DNA of 64,000 nt from an uncultured Pseudomonas sp. (GTDB lineage Bacteria > Pseudomonadota > Gammaproteobacteria > Pseudomonadales > Pseudomonadaceae), in NCBI RefSeq assembly GCF_913777995.1, contig NZ_CAJYVE010000053.1, forward strand, positions 1-64,000, in the 5' to 3' direction. A model generated the notes under the pieces. That model searched no databases, had not been told where the DNA came from, and was given only the letters and a program-made list of their open reading frames with translations. Below, one piece after another: positions 35,670 through 44,051 of this stretch (positions are counted from its first letter, which is position 1; each line of letters begins with the position of its first letter). The translations under genes were made by a program, and so were the position numbers.

Positions 35670-36272
35670 ATGCCTGTTCAATTGCTGCCGGAAACGCCGT
35701 CGCAGACCGCCGGCCCCTATGTGCACATCGGCCTGGCCCTGGAAGTGGCCGGCAACCCGACTCGTGAACTGGAGATCTGGAACCAGCTGGCCAAACCCGG
35801 TGCGCCGGGCGAACACATCCTGTTGCTGGGCAACGTGTTCGATGGCAATGGCCAACTGATCCGCGATGCCTACCTGGAGTTTTGGCAAGCCGATCATCAG
35901 GGCAACTATGACCCCACCTACGACCCGGCGCGGCCGTTCAACGGCTTCGGGCGCACCGCCACCGATGACGACGGCGTCTGGCGCCTGCACACCGTCAAGC
36001 CGGGCGTGGTACGCAACGCCGCTGGCGTGCCGATGGCACCGCACCTGAACGTGTCGCTGTTTGCCCGCGGTATCAACATCCACCTGCATACCCGCCTGTA
36101 TTTCGACGACGAGGCCGCTGCCAACGCCGCCGACCCGGTGATCAACCTGGTGGAACAGGCCCAGCGTCGGGAAACCCTGGTCGCGCGGCGTTGCACGGTG
36201 GACGGCCAACTGGCCTACCGTTTCGACATTCGTGTGCAGGGAGAAGGGGAGACGGTGTTCTTCGACTTCTGA
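35670..36272 (+). CDS. pcaG: Protocatechuate 3,4-dioxygenase alpha subunit
   Basis: A 200-residue partner of PcaH that shapes the active site without binding iron. The N-terminus LLPETPSQTAGPYVHIGLA is typical, and the intradiol ring-cleavage core YLEFWQADHQGNY is present. Starts after GAGG at the expected spacing. Confidence 0.96.
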   Translation: MPVQLLPETPSQTAGPYVHIGLALEVAGNPTRELEIWNQLAKPGAPGEHILLLGNVFDGNGQLIRDAYLEFWQADHQGNYDPTYDPARPFNGFGRTATDDDGVWRLHTVKPGVVRNAAGVPMAPHLNVSLFARGINIHLHTRLYFDDEAAANAADPVINLVEQAQRRETLVARRCTVDGQLAYRFDIRVQGEGETVFFDF

Positions 36273-36292
36273 GCCATTGCGCGTGCACCCCC

Positions 36293-36323
36293 AGGCACCT
36301 GTCGAACGCGGCAGGTGCCTTTC
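36293..36323 (+). terminator. Hairpin between pcaG and the transporter gene, possible partial terminator
   Basis: AGGCACCTG (36293-36301) and CAGGTGCCT (36312-36320) form nine perfect pairs, followed by only TTTCC. It may lower expression of the downstream pca genes or protect the pcaHG messenger. Confidence 0.55.
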
Positions 36324-36350
36324 CGTCATATAAGAACAAAAGGAAATCCC

Positions 36351-37700
36351 ATGACGCTTGCCAAGAACGAGTCCGGGGGCGTGACCCTGGATGTGCAGCG
36401 CTTCATCAACGAACAGCCGCTGTCTGCCTATCAGTGGCGAGTCGTGGTGCTGTGCTTTCTGATCGTCTTTCTCGACGGCCTGGACACCGCTGCCATGGGC
36501 TTCATCGCCCCGGCGCTGAGCCAGGACTGGGGCATTCCACGTTCCAGCCTCGGCCCGGTGATGAGTGCCGCACTGATCGGCATGGTCTTCGGTGCCTTGG
36601 GCTCCGGCCCCCTGGCTGACCGCTTCGGACGCAAGCTGGTGCTGGTCGGTGCGGTGTTTCTGTTCGGCCTGTTCAGCCTGCTGTCGGCGTACAGCACCAG
36701 CCTCGACCAGTTGCTCGTGCTGCGCCTGCTCACCGGTGTCGGTCTGGGTGCGGCGATGCCCAATGCGACGACACTGCTGTCCGAATACACCCCTGAGCGT
36801 CTCAAGTCGTTGCTGGTCACCAGCATGTTCTGCGGCTTCAACCTCGGTATGGCCAGTGGCGGGTTCGTCTCGGCCAAGCTGATTCCGGCCATGGGCTGGC
36901 ACAGTCTGTTGCTGCTCGGCGGCATCCTGCCGCTGGTCCTGGTGCTGGCCCTGGCGTTGTGGCTGCCGGAGTCGGCGCGCTTTCTGGTGGTCAGCAATCG
37001 CGGTGCCGACAGGGTACGCCGGGTTCTGGCGCCCATCGCCCCGCAGGCCATGGCCGGGGTCACGGCGTTCAGCGTGCCCGAGCAGGCCAGCGTGTCGAGT
37101 CGCAATGTGCTCAAGGTGGTGTTTTCCGGTACTTACAGCGTCGGTACCGTGCTGTTGTGGCTGACCTATTTCATGGGCCTGGTGATCGTCTACCTGCTGA
37201 CCAGCTGGTTGCCGACCCTGATGCGCGACAGTGGCGCAAGCATGGAGCAGTCGGCGATGATCGGCGCGCTGTTCCAGCTCGGCGGGGTGCTCAGTGCGGT
37301 GGGTGTGGGCTGGGCGATGGATCGTTACAACCCGCACAAGGTGATCGGCATTGCCTATGCCTTGGCCGGCGTATTCGCCTGGTTGGTGGGCAAGAGCCTG
37401 GACAGCGTGCTGCTGCTGGCCAGCCTGGTGCTGGTGGCCGGCATGTGCGTCAACGGTGCGCAGTCGGCGATGCCTTCGCTGGCGGCGCGTTTCTACCCGA
37501 CCCAGGGGCGCGCCACCGGGGTTTCCTGGATGCTCGGCATCGGCCGTTTCGGTGCGATTCTCGGTGCCTGGGCCGGGGCGACCCTGCTGGGTCTGGGCTG
37601 GAATTTCGAACAGGTGCTGACCGCGCTGATCGTACCGGCCTCGCTGGCGGCGCTGGCCGTTTTGCTCAAGGGCCGCTTCAGCCATGCGGATGCCACTTGA
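36351..37700 (+). CDS. Aromatic acid:H+ symporter family MFS transporter (PcaK-like)
   Basis: A 449-residue, 12-helix carrier of the AAHS family. The signature DGLDTAAMGFIAPAL in helix 1 (DGxD motif needed by PcaK) and GPLADRFGRK between helices 2 and 3 are clear. Likely substrates are protocatechuate, 4-hydroxybenzoate or a related acid such as shikimate. The start at 36351 follows AAAGGAAA. It sits between pcaG and pcaB in the same unit. Confidence 0.87.
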   Translation: MTLAKNESGGVTLDVQRFINEQPLSAYQWRVVVLCFLIVFLDGLDTAAMGFIAPALSQDWGIPRSSLGPVMSAALIGMVFGALGSGPLADRFGRKLVLVGAVFLFGLFSLLSAYSTSLDQLLVLRLLTGVGLGAAMPNATTLLSEYTPERLKSLLVTSMFCGFNLGMASGGFVSAKLIPAMGWHSLLLLGGILPLVLVLALALWLPESARFLVVSNRGADRVRRVLAPIAPQAMAGVTAFSVPEQASVSSRNVLKVVFSGTYSVGTVLLWLTYFMGLVIVYLLTSWLPTLMRDSGASMEQSAMIGALFQLGGVLSAVGVGWAMDRYNPHKVIGIAYALAGVFAWLVGKSLDSVLLLASLVLVAGMCVNGAQSAMPSLAARFYPTQGRATGVSWMLGIGRFGAILGAWAGATLLGLGWNFEQVLTALIVPASLAALAVLLKGRFSHADAT

Positions 37701-37744
37701 GCGTGCAGCGCGCACCATGAACAGTCTTCAACGGGAGCCATGAT

Positions 37745-39121
37745 TTGAGCACACCGAGCAATCAACTATTCGACGCCTATTTCACCCAGGCGCCGATGCG
37801 TCGGATCTTCTGCGATGCCGGGCGGCTGCAGGGCATGCTGGACTTCGAGGCCGCGCTGGCGCGTGCCGAGGCGCGCACCGGGTTGATCCCCCAGGCGCTG
37901 GTGGCGGACATCGAGGCGCAGTGCAAGGCCGAGCTTTACGACTTCCAGGCCCTGGCCGTGGCCATCGGCAGTGCCGGCAATTCGGCGATTCCGCTGGTCA
38001 AGGCCTTGGGCAAGCGCATCGCCGCGCACAACCCTGAAGCCGAGCGCTACGTGCACATGGGCGCCACCAGCCAGGATGCGATGGACACCGGGCTGGTGCT
38101 GCAGCTGCGCCAGGCCATCGGCCTGCTCGATCAGGACCTGGAGCGCCTCGCCGAGGCCCTGGCGACCCAGGCGCAGCGCCATGCGGATACCCCCTTGGCC
38201 GGACGTACCTGGTTGCAGCAGGCGACGCCGGTGACCCTGGGCATGAAGATCGCTGGCTGGCTGGGAGCGGTCACCCGCCACCGGCAGCGCCTCGCCGAGC
38301 TGCGCCCGCGCCTGCTCAGCCTGCAGTTCGGCGGCGCCTCCGGCAGCCTGGCGGCGCTCGGCGAGTCGGCGTTCGAAGTCGCCCAGGCACTGGCCGAGGA
38401 GCTGCAACTGCAACTGCCCGAACAGCCCTGGCACACCCAGCGTGACCGGCTGGTGGAGTTCGCCAGCCTGTTGGGCCTGATTGCCGGCAGCCTGGGCAAG
38501 CTGGGCCGCGACCTCAGCCTGCTGATGCAGACTGAAGTGGGCGAGGTGTTCGAGCCGGCCGCGCCGGGCAAGGGAGGGTCATCGACCATGCCGCACAAGC
38601 GCAACCCGGTGGCCGCAGCGGTGCTGATCGGCGCCGCGACGCGCGCGCCAGGGTTGGTCGCGACCATGCTTGCGGCCATGCCCCAGGAGCACGAGCGCAG
38701 CCTGGGGCTGTGGCATGCCGAATGGGAGACCTTGCCGGAACTCTGCTGCCTGGTATCCGGCGCATTGCAGCAGGCATTGCTGGTGGTGCCCGGGCTGGAG
38801 GTCGACGCGGCACGCATGCGCACCAACCTGGAGTCCACCCAGGGGCTGGTGCTCGCCGAGGCGGTGAGCATCGCCCTGGCCCAACGCATTGGCCGCGATG
38901 CCGCCCACCATCTGGTCGAGCAGAACTGCCGACGCGCCGTGCAGCAGGGCACGCATCTACGCCAGGTGCTGGGCGCCGATGCCGAAGTCGCCGCGCAGTT
39001 GTCCGCCGACGAGCTGGACCGCCTGCTCGACCCGGCCCACTACTTGGGCCAGGCGCGCCGCTGGGTCGCGCGTGCCGTGGCCGAACACCAACATTTCAAT
39101 GCTTCGAGGACATCCGCATGA
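37745..39121 (+). CDS. pcaB: 3-Carboxy-cis,cis-muconate cycloisomerase
   Basis: A 458-residue member of the fumarase/aspartase superfamily that cyclises carboxymuconate to 4-carboxymuconolactone. The superfamily signature GGSSTMPHKRNP and the active-site region GATSQDAMDTGL are present. The start is TTG at 37745 (MSTPSNQLFDAYFT) with GGGAG eight bases upstream; the nearby ATG at 37740 reads straight into a stop. It overlaps pcaC by four bases. Confidence 0.93.
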   Translation: MSTPSNQLFDAYFTQAPMRRIFCDAGRLQGMLDFEAALARAEARTGLIPQALVADIEAQCKAELYDFQALAVAIGSAGNSAIPLVKALGKRIAAHNPEAERYVHMGATSQDAMDTGLVLQLRQAIGLLDQDLERLAEALATQAQRHADTPLAGRTWLQQATPVTLGMKIAGWLGAVTRHRQRLAELRPRLLSLQFGGASGSLAALGESAFEVAQALAEELQLQLPEQPWHTQRDRLVEFASLLGLIAGSLGKLGRDLSLLMQTEVGEVFEPAAPGKGGSSTMPHKRNPVAAAVLIGAATRAPGLVATMLAAMPQEHERSLGLWHAEWETLPELCCLVSGALQQALLVVPGLEVDAARMRTNLESTQGLVLAEAVSIALAQRIGRDAAHHLVEQNCRRAVQQGTHLRQVLGADAEVAAQLSADELDRLLDPAHYLGQARRWVARAVAEHQHFNASRTSA

Positions 39122-39507
39122 ACGAAAAGGAACGCTATGAAGCCGGCATGCAGGTACGCCGCGCGGTACTGGGCGATACCCATGTCGACAACAGCCTGAA
39201 GAAACTCACGCCATTCAACGAAGAGTTCCAGGAAATGATCACCCGGCATGCCTGGGGCGACATCTGGACCCGCCCGGGCCTGCCGCGGCACACCCGCAGC
39301 CTGGTGACCATTGCCATGCTGATCGGTATGAACCGCGAAGGCGAGTTGCGCCTGCACCTGCGGGCGGCAAAGAACAATGGCGTGACCCGTGACGAAATCA
39401 AGGAAGTGCTGATGCAGAGCGCCATCTATTGCGGCATTCCGGCCGCCAACGCGACCTTCCATATGGCCGAGGAGGTGTGGGACGAGTTGGGCGTGGAATC
39501 GCTCTGA
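39118..39507 (+). CDS. pcaC: 4-Carboxymuconolactone decarboxylase
   Basis: A 129-residue AhpD-like enzyme that decarboxylates 4-carboxymuconolactone to beta-ketoadipate enol-lactone. Family segments are RRAVLGDTHVDNS, WTRPGLPRHTRSLVTIAMLI and the HLRAAKNNGVTRDEIKEVLMQ helix. It is separate from PcaD, whose gene is not in the window. Last gene of the unit, followed by a strong terminator. Confidence 0.95.
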   Translation: MNEKERYEAGMQVRRAVLGDTHVDNSLKKLTPFNEEFQEMITRHAWGDIWTRPGLPRHTRSLVTIAMLIGMNREGELRLHLRAAKNNGVTRDEIKEVLMQSAIYCGIPAANATFHMAEEVWDELGVESL

Positions 39508-39562
39508 GTCTCGTGGCTGCCGCCGCGCCCGAGCGGGGTGAGGCAGCCAGCGCACAGGCATG

Positions 39563-39597
39563 AAAAAAGCCTGCCAGGATCACTGGCAGGCTTTTTC
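39563..39597. terminator. Bidirectional terminator between pcaC and the OprD-type porin gene
   Basis: AAAAAAGCCTGCCAG-GATCA-CTGGCAGGCTTTTT has a ten-pair stem flanked by A and T tracts, so it works in both directions for the two convergent genes. Confidence 0.92.
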
Positions 39598-39610
39598 GTA
39601 TCGACAGCGG

Positions 39611-40870
39611 TCAGAGGATCGACAGCGGGTAGCTGATGATCACGCGGTTCTCGTCGAACTGGTTGGTGCTGAAGTCGCGGCGCATGGTCGAGTTGCGCCA
39701 TTTGACGCTCAGGTTCTTCAGGCTGCCTTGCTGGAACACATAGGCCAGCTCGGTCTCCCGCGCCCACTCCTTGCCGTCGGTGATGGCGCCGGTATGCACG
39801 TTGTCACCCTTGATATAGCGGTTCATCAGGGTCAGGCCAGGCACGCCCAGGGCGCCGAAGTCCAGGTCGTTACGCACCTGCCAGGAGTGCTCCTTGGCGT
39901 TATCGAAGCTGGAGTTGTAGCTGTCGTTGGCCAGGGTGCCGCCGCTGGTGCCGTTCACGCGCATCCACAGGCTGTCGCCGCTGACTTTCTGCAGACCGAC
40001 ATAAAAGGTGCTGAAACCGTAGCGAGCCGAGAGCATGGCCGACCAGGTCTTGTTGTCCAGGCTGCCGGCCAGCGACTGACCATCGTCCTTGCCGATGAAG
40101 TAGCCGAGGTTGGCGCCAAGGGTCCAGTCGCCCAGCGGCTGGCTGTGCACCAGGTTGTAGTATTGCTGGTGGTAGATGTCTTCCAGCTGTGCGTACCAGG
40201 CGCCGACCTGGGTGCGTTTTTCGTTGAAGGTGTATTCGCCCCCGGCGAAGTTGAAGCGGTCGGAGGTGAAGCCGGCCCGGCCGTTCATGAACATCGCCTG
40301 CATGCTGGCATCGTTGCGCGGGCTGTTGTCGCGGAACTGGCCGCCGTACAGGGTCACGCCGTCGATTTCCCGAGAGGTGATCTGCGCGCCCTGGAAGGTC
40401 TGGGGCAGCGAGCGGCCATCGTCGGAACGCAGGATCGGCAGCACCGGCATCCATTCACCGACTTTCAATTCGGTCTTGGAAAAACGCATCTTGCCGGCGA
40501 CGGCCAGGCGCCCGAAGTCGTCGGCCGGGCGGCCATCGTCGTGGATCGGCAGCAGCTGGGTGCCGCCCGACCCCTTGCCGCCGTCGAGCTTGAGCGAGTA
40601 CATGCCCAGGACATCGACACCGAAGCCGACCGTGCCCTGAGTGAACCCGGAGCGCGCATCGAGGATGAAACTCTGGGTCCATTCCTGGGCGCCATTCTGC
40701 GCGTTGGCCGGGTCGACGAAGTTGCGGTTGAAGAAGAAGTTGCGTAGGTTCAGACCGACCTTGGCGTCGTCGACGAAGCCGGCGGCCTGGCTGGCCAGTG
40801 GAAACAGGGTGGTGGCGGCGAACAGCGCGCAGAGGCTGCCCTGGGTTTTGCGGGGTTGGAGAAAGCGCAT
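39611..40870 (-). CDS. OprD-family outer membrane porin
   Basis: A 419-residue 18-stranded porin of the OprD/Opd (Occ) family with a signal peptide ending near residue 29 (PLASQAA). Family segments include GFVDDAKVGLNLRNFFFNRNF, AQEWTQSFILDARSGFTQG and DGVTLYGGQFRDNSPRND. The C-terminus is ENRVIISYPLSIL. By context it takes up quinate, shikimate or protocatechuate-like acids; relatives OpdK and OpdF sit in similar clusters. A PcaR-like sequence lies upstream. Confidence 0.9.
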   Translation of the reverse strand: MRFLQPRKTQGSLCALFAATTLFPLASQAAGFVDDAKVGLNLRNFFFNRNFVDPANAQNGAQEWTQSFILDARSGFTQGTVGFGVDVLGMYSLKLDGGKGSGGTQLLPIHDDGRPADDFGRLAVAGKMRFSKTELKVGEWMPVLPILRSDDGRSLPQTFQGAQITSREIDGVTLYGGQFRDNSPRNDASMQAMFMNGRAGFTSDRFNFAGGEYTFNEKRTQVGAWYAQLEDIYHQQYYNLVHSQPLGDWTLGANLGYFIGKDDGQSLAGSLDNKTWSAMLSARYGFSTFYVGLQKVSGDSLWMRVNGTSGGTLANDSYNSSFDNAKEHSWQVRNDLDFGALGVPGLTLMNRYIKGDNVHTGAITDGKEWARETELAYVFQQGSLKNLSVKWRNSTMRRDFSTNQFDENRVIISYPLSIL

Positions 40871-40978
40871 TGGCTTGAGCCTTTTTTGTAGTTATAGGTG
40901 AAGTGAATCGCGAAGGGTGTCACTCGGGGAAATACTGCGGGGCATGGGTCTGGCCTGCAATTGATCGAAAACGGTTTT

Positions 40979-40993
40979 GGGCGATTATCGCAC
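40979..40993 (-). promoter_or_regulatory. PcaR-like operator upstream of the porin gene
   Basis: On the minus strand GTGCGATAATCGCCC matches 13 of 15 bases of the P. putida PcaR operator as I recall it (GTTCGATAATCGCAC). It lies about 110 bases upstream of the porin start. Confidence 0.5.
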
Positions 40994-40999
40994 GTTAAT

Positions 41000-41017
41000 T
41001 AACTGGTTAGAACATAA
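41000..41017 (+). promoter_or_regulatory. Shared quinate-cluster motif, site A
   Basis: TAACTGGTTAGAACATAA lies 117 bases before the EamA transporter gene and agrees in 15 of 18 positions with site B before quiC. The regulator is unknown; the TetR-family protein at 46070 is the obvious candidate. Confidence 0.6.
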
Positions 41018-41133
41018 TGGGCGAGACGCCGCGCCTGTGGGCTGAGACGCTTGTCCGACGGGGGCTGCATCCAATGTTCAGGCCCGCCGCTTTTTTCATC
41101 TGCTGCCGTTTCATGCCTGCCTAAGGAAGACCG

Positions 41134-42015
41134 ATGAGCACGACCAGCACGCCATTGTCCGGCGTCAACCATCCTCTCAAGGGAATCAGCTTCATTCTCC
41201 TGGCGACCTTTCTGTTCGCCAGCCACGACACCCTTTCCAAGTACCTGTCCGGGTTCTACCCGGTGATGCTGGTGGTCTGGGCGCGCTACCTGGTGCATAC
41301 CCTGCTGATGAGCTGCATTTTCATGCCGTCGTCCGGCCTGCGGGTGCTGCGTACCAAGCGTCCGCTGTTCCAGATATTGCGCGCCCTGGCGCTGCTCGGC
41401 ACCAGCCTGCTGTTCACCAGCAGCCTGCTGTTCATTCCCCAGGCCGAGGCTACGGCGGTCAACTTCCTGGCGCCCTTGCTGGTGACTGCGCTGTCGGTGC
41501 CGCTGCTGCGCGAGCAGGTCACCCGGGGCCAGTGGATCGCGGTGATCGTCGGCTTTTCCGGGGTGCTGATCATCATCCACCCCGGTGGCGAGCTGTTCAC
41601 CCCGGCGATCCTGCTGCCGTTGTCCTCGGCGCTGTGCTTTGCCCTGTACCAGCTGCTGACCCGGCTGGTCAGCCCCTATGACAGCCCCACCACCAGCAAC
41701 TTCTTCGCCGGGCTGTTCAACACCCTGGTGATGAGCGCACTGGTGCCGTTCTTCTGGGTGACCCCGGAACTCAAGCACTGGCCGTTCCTGCTCGCCCTGG
41801 GCGGTTGTGGCATGGCTGCCCACCTGCTGCTGACCCAGGCATTCCGCTACGCCGCGCCGGCGATGCTGGCACCGTTCAGCTACTGCCAGATCGTATTTGC
41901 CGGGCTGCTGGGCTGGCTGGTGTTCTCCCACATGCCGCCCCTCGATGCGCAGGTCGGCATCGCCATCATCTGTCTCAGCGGCCTGGCCGCTGCCTGGCAG
42001 CAACGCAAGCGTTGA
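41134..42015 (+). CDS. EamA/DMT-family transporter
   Basis: A 293-residue, ten-helix drug/metabolite transporter with two EamA repeats (about 15-145 and 155-288). It carries the same upstream motif as quiC, so it may import or export a quinate- or shikimate-pathway metabolite, but nothing in the protein shows the substrate. It converges on the MFS gene at 42130. Confidence 0.85.
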   Translation: MSTTSTPLSGVNHPLKGISFILLATFLFASHDTLSKYLSGFYPVMLVVWARYLVHTLLMSCIFMPSSGLRVLRTKRPLFQILRALALLGTSLLFTSSLLFIPQAEATAVNFLAPLLVTALSVPLLREQVTRGQWIAVIVGFSGVLIIIHPGGELFTPAILLPLSSALCFALYQLLTRLVSPYDSPTTSNFFAGLFNTLVMSALVPFFWVTPELKHWPFLLALGGCGMAAHLLLTQAFRYAAPAMLAPFSYCQIVFAGLLGWLVFSHMPPLDAQVGIAIICLSGLAAAWQQRKR

Positions 42016-42077
42016 GGCGCTGATCGGAGCGGCCCATTCTCGATTGGCGTTACGGCCAGCAAGCAGCCCTGCAAAAA

Positions 42078-42111
42078 CAAAGGCCCGGTGACGTTCGCCA
42101 CCGGGCCTTTG
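42078..42111. terminator. Bidirectional terminator between the EamA and MFS genes
   Basis: CAAAGGCCCGGTG-ACGTTCG-CCACCGGGCCTTTG is a perfect ten-to-twelve pair stem flanked by A-rich and T-rich ends, between two convergent genes. Confidence 0.88.
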
Positions 42112-42129
42112 CCTTGCCTGCCGGGTTGA

Positions 42130-43458
42130 TCAGTCTTTCAGGTCCGGCACTTCCCGCGGTGCCATGAAGTACATCCAGGTCAGGGCGATGAAGTACATCG
42201 ACGGAATCAGCATGAACAGAATGCTGTAGTTGTTGTTGGTGGCGGTGAGGACCGCCCCCACGATCTGGGTCATGAACATGCCACCGATCGCCGCGCACAT
42301 TCCGCCGAAGCCGAACACCGTGCTCATCAGGTGCTTGGGCGTGTAGTCCATCACCAGGCTCCAGATGTTCGCGGTCCAGGCCTGGTGCGCGCCGACCGCC
42401 AGGGCGATGGCCAGTACCGCGACCCACAGGCCGCTGGCGTTGGCGGCGAACACCACGCTGCAGATGGTCAGGGCGAAGGTCAGCATCGACACCAGGCGCG
42501 CCTTGCTGGGCTTCATGCCGCGACCGATCAGCCAGGACGACAGCACGCCGCCGCCGATGCTGCCGAAGTCGGCGGTCAGCCAGATGAGAATCAGCGGGAT
42601 GCCCATTTGCGTCACGCTGATGCCCAGGCTGTATTGCTGGTTGAGAAACGGCGGCAGCCAGTACAGGTAGAACCAGAACACCGGCGCGGTGATCGAGTAG
42701 GCCAGGGCGAAGGCCCAGGTGCCGCGCATCTTGAGAATGTGCGAGAACGGCACCTTGACCGGCTCGGGCTCTTTCGCCTGGTTGATGTAGTCCAGTTCGG
42801 CCTTGCTGACGGTCGGGTGCTCTTCAGGGTTGTAGTACTTCAGGCGCCAGGCCACGACCCAGAACAGGCCCAGGAAACCCATGGCCAGGAATGCCGCTTG
42901 CCAGCCCCAGACGCTGAGGATGATGGGCAGCAGGGCGGGGGTGATCATCGCACCGACGTTGGTGCCGGCGTTGAAGATGCCGGTGGCGACCGCACGCTCG
43001 CCGGCCGGGAACCACAGCCGGGTGGTCTTCACGCAGGCCGGGTAGTTGGCCGCTTCGGTCAGGCCGAGGATGAAGCGGCAGACCATGAAACCGACTGCCG
43101 AGGTGGCCAGGCCGTGGGCGCCGGTGGCGACGCTCCATAGCAGCACGGCGAGGAAGAAGGCGCGCTTGACGCCGACCTTGTCGATAAAGCGACCCTGCAG
43201 CAGGAAGCCGACGGCATAGCCGACCTGGAACCAGAAGTTGATGTTGGCGTAGTCCATGGTCGTCCAGCTCATTTCCTTGGCCAGGATAGGCTGCATGACA
43301 CCCAGGGCGGCGCGGTCGATGTAGTTCAGGGTGGTGGCGAGAAACACCAGGGCGAGCATGCCCCAGCGGGTCTTGCCCACGGCCATGGCGCCGCGGATCT
43401 TGTCGCCGATGCCGGCGCGTGCAGCGCTGGCCAGGGGGTTGGTCTGTGTGTTGAGCAT
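42130..43458 (-). CDS. MFS transporter, anion:cation symporter type
   Basis: A 442-residue, 12-helix carrier of the ACS/hexuronate-glucarate-type group, with NYIDRAALGVMQPILAKEM in helix 1 and RFILGLTEAANYPACVKTTRLWFP. In P. aeruginosa a similar gene adjoins the quiC homologue, so quinate or shikimate is the likely substrate by context. It is divergent from quiC with a 593-base gap between them. Confidence 0.85.
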   Translation of the reverse strand: MLNTQTNPLASAARAGIGDKIRGAMAVGKTRWGMLALVFLATTLNYIDRAALGVMQPILAKEMSWTTMDYANINFWFQVGYAVGFLLQGRFIDKVGVKRAFFLAVLLWSVATGAHGLATSAVGFMVCRFILGLTEAANYPACVKTTRLWFPAGERAVATGIFNAGTNVGAMITPALLPIILSVWGWQAAFLAMGFLGLFWVVAWRLKYYNPEEHPTVSKAELDYINQAKEPEPVKVPFSHILKMRGTWAFALAYSITAPVFWFYLYWLPPFLNQQYSLGISVTQMGIPLILIWLTADFGSIGGGVLSSWLIGRGMKPSKARLVSMLTFALTICSVVFAANASGLWVAVLAIALAVGAHQAWTANIWSLVMDYTPKHLMSTVFGFGGMCAAIGGMFMTQIVGAVLTATNNNYSILFMLIPSMYFIALTWMYFMAPREVPDLKD

Positions 43459-43652
43459 GATGGTTCGATCATCCGTTCCAGGACTGCGCCATGGGCGCCA
43501 GCCGGACTGAGAAACAACTCGCTGTACTGCAGACCGTCAGGCCGGTTCTGTGTCGTCGCCATCGGGGCCTTGGACCCAGGGGCGTGGCGCAGGGGCTGAC
43601 GCGAGGAGCGAGCGCGCAAGAATGCTGCAGGCGATCCGCGTTGACCAGTTAA

Positions 43653-43668
43653 ATGGTCGAACAGGTTC
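43653..43668 (-). promoter_or_regulatory. Shared quinate-cluster motif, site C'
   Basis: On the minus strand GAACC-TGTTC-GACCAT is a weaker match to TAACY-N5-GWACAT, 195 bases upstream of the MFS gene and in its orientation. An adjacent TAACTGGTCA half-match lies at 43643-43652. Confidence 0.4.
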
Positions 43669-43883
43669 GTCTGTTGGAAGTCTCAGTGGGTGGAAGCGTG
43701 CGTGCGGGAGAGTCGGGGAGGGCGCGCATGAGCAGTATCCTGTTCTTGAAATTGTTATGGAGGTTCATCGGGCACAGCGACAAACAAGGCAGAACGAGAC
43801 GAAAGGGTCAGGCTGATTCGTCACACTGCGAAACAGATGTTGTGCGTTGCGCAAATCGCCGTCAATCAAGCATTTTGGGTTTT

Positions 43884-43898
43884 GTTCGATAAACGAAC
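43884..43898 (+). promoter_or_regulatory. PcaR-like operator upstream of quiC
   Basis: GTTCGATAAACGAAC is a palindrome and matches 13 of 15 bases of the P. putida PcaR operator as I recall it. It lies directly before motif site B. Confidence 0.5.
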
Positions 43899-43905
43899 GA
43901 AAAAC

Positions 43906-43923
43906 TAACCGGTTCGTACATAA
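43906..43923 (+). promoter_or_regulatory. Shared quinate-cluster motif, site B
   Basis: TAACCGGTTCGTACATAA lies 129 bases before quiC and agrees with site A (41000-41017) and, in the TAACC-N5-GTACAT core, with site D (47719-47734). Confidence 0.6.
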
Positions 43924-44051
43924 CAGGTTGCCTGTGACAGGCGGCATGCGAATACTGAAAACTTGCCCGTTCTGCGTCCAGGCCCTTGGCCTGGCAGGCG
44001 GCGCGATCCAGTGGCGGCCCCTGAGCCGCGCTCGTCCAGGAGTACAATAAT

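Larger units (their letters stand above)
43459..44051. other. Long divergent promoter region between MFS gene and quiC
   Basis: No gene is supported. It holds regulatory-looking sequences: motif site C' (43653-43668, minus), the palindrome CGAACAGGTTCG (43658-43669), a PcaR-like box at 43884-43898 and motif site B (43906-43923). The part from 43,700 to 43,930 is less GC-rich than the surroundings. Confidence 0.6.

Noticed and set aside
35553..37718. A 721-codon open frame opposite pcaG and the transporter gene
   Set aside because: Glutamine/histidine-rich translation typical of antisense frames; both plus-strand genes are well supported.
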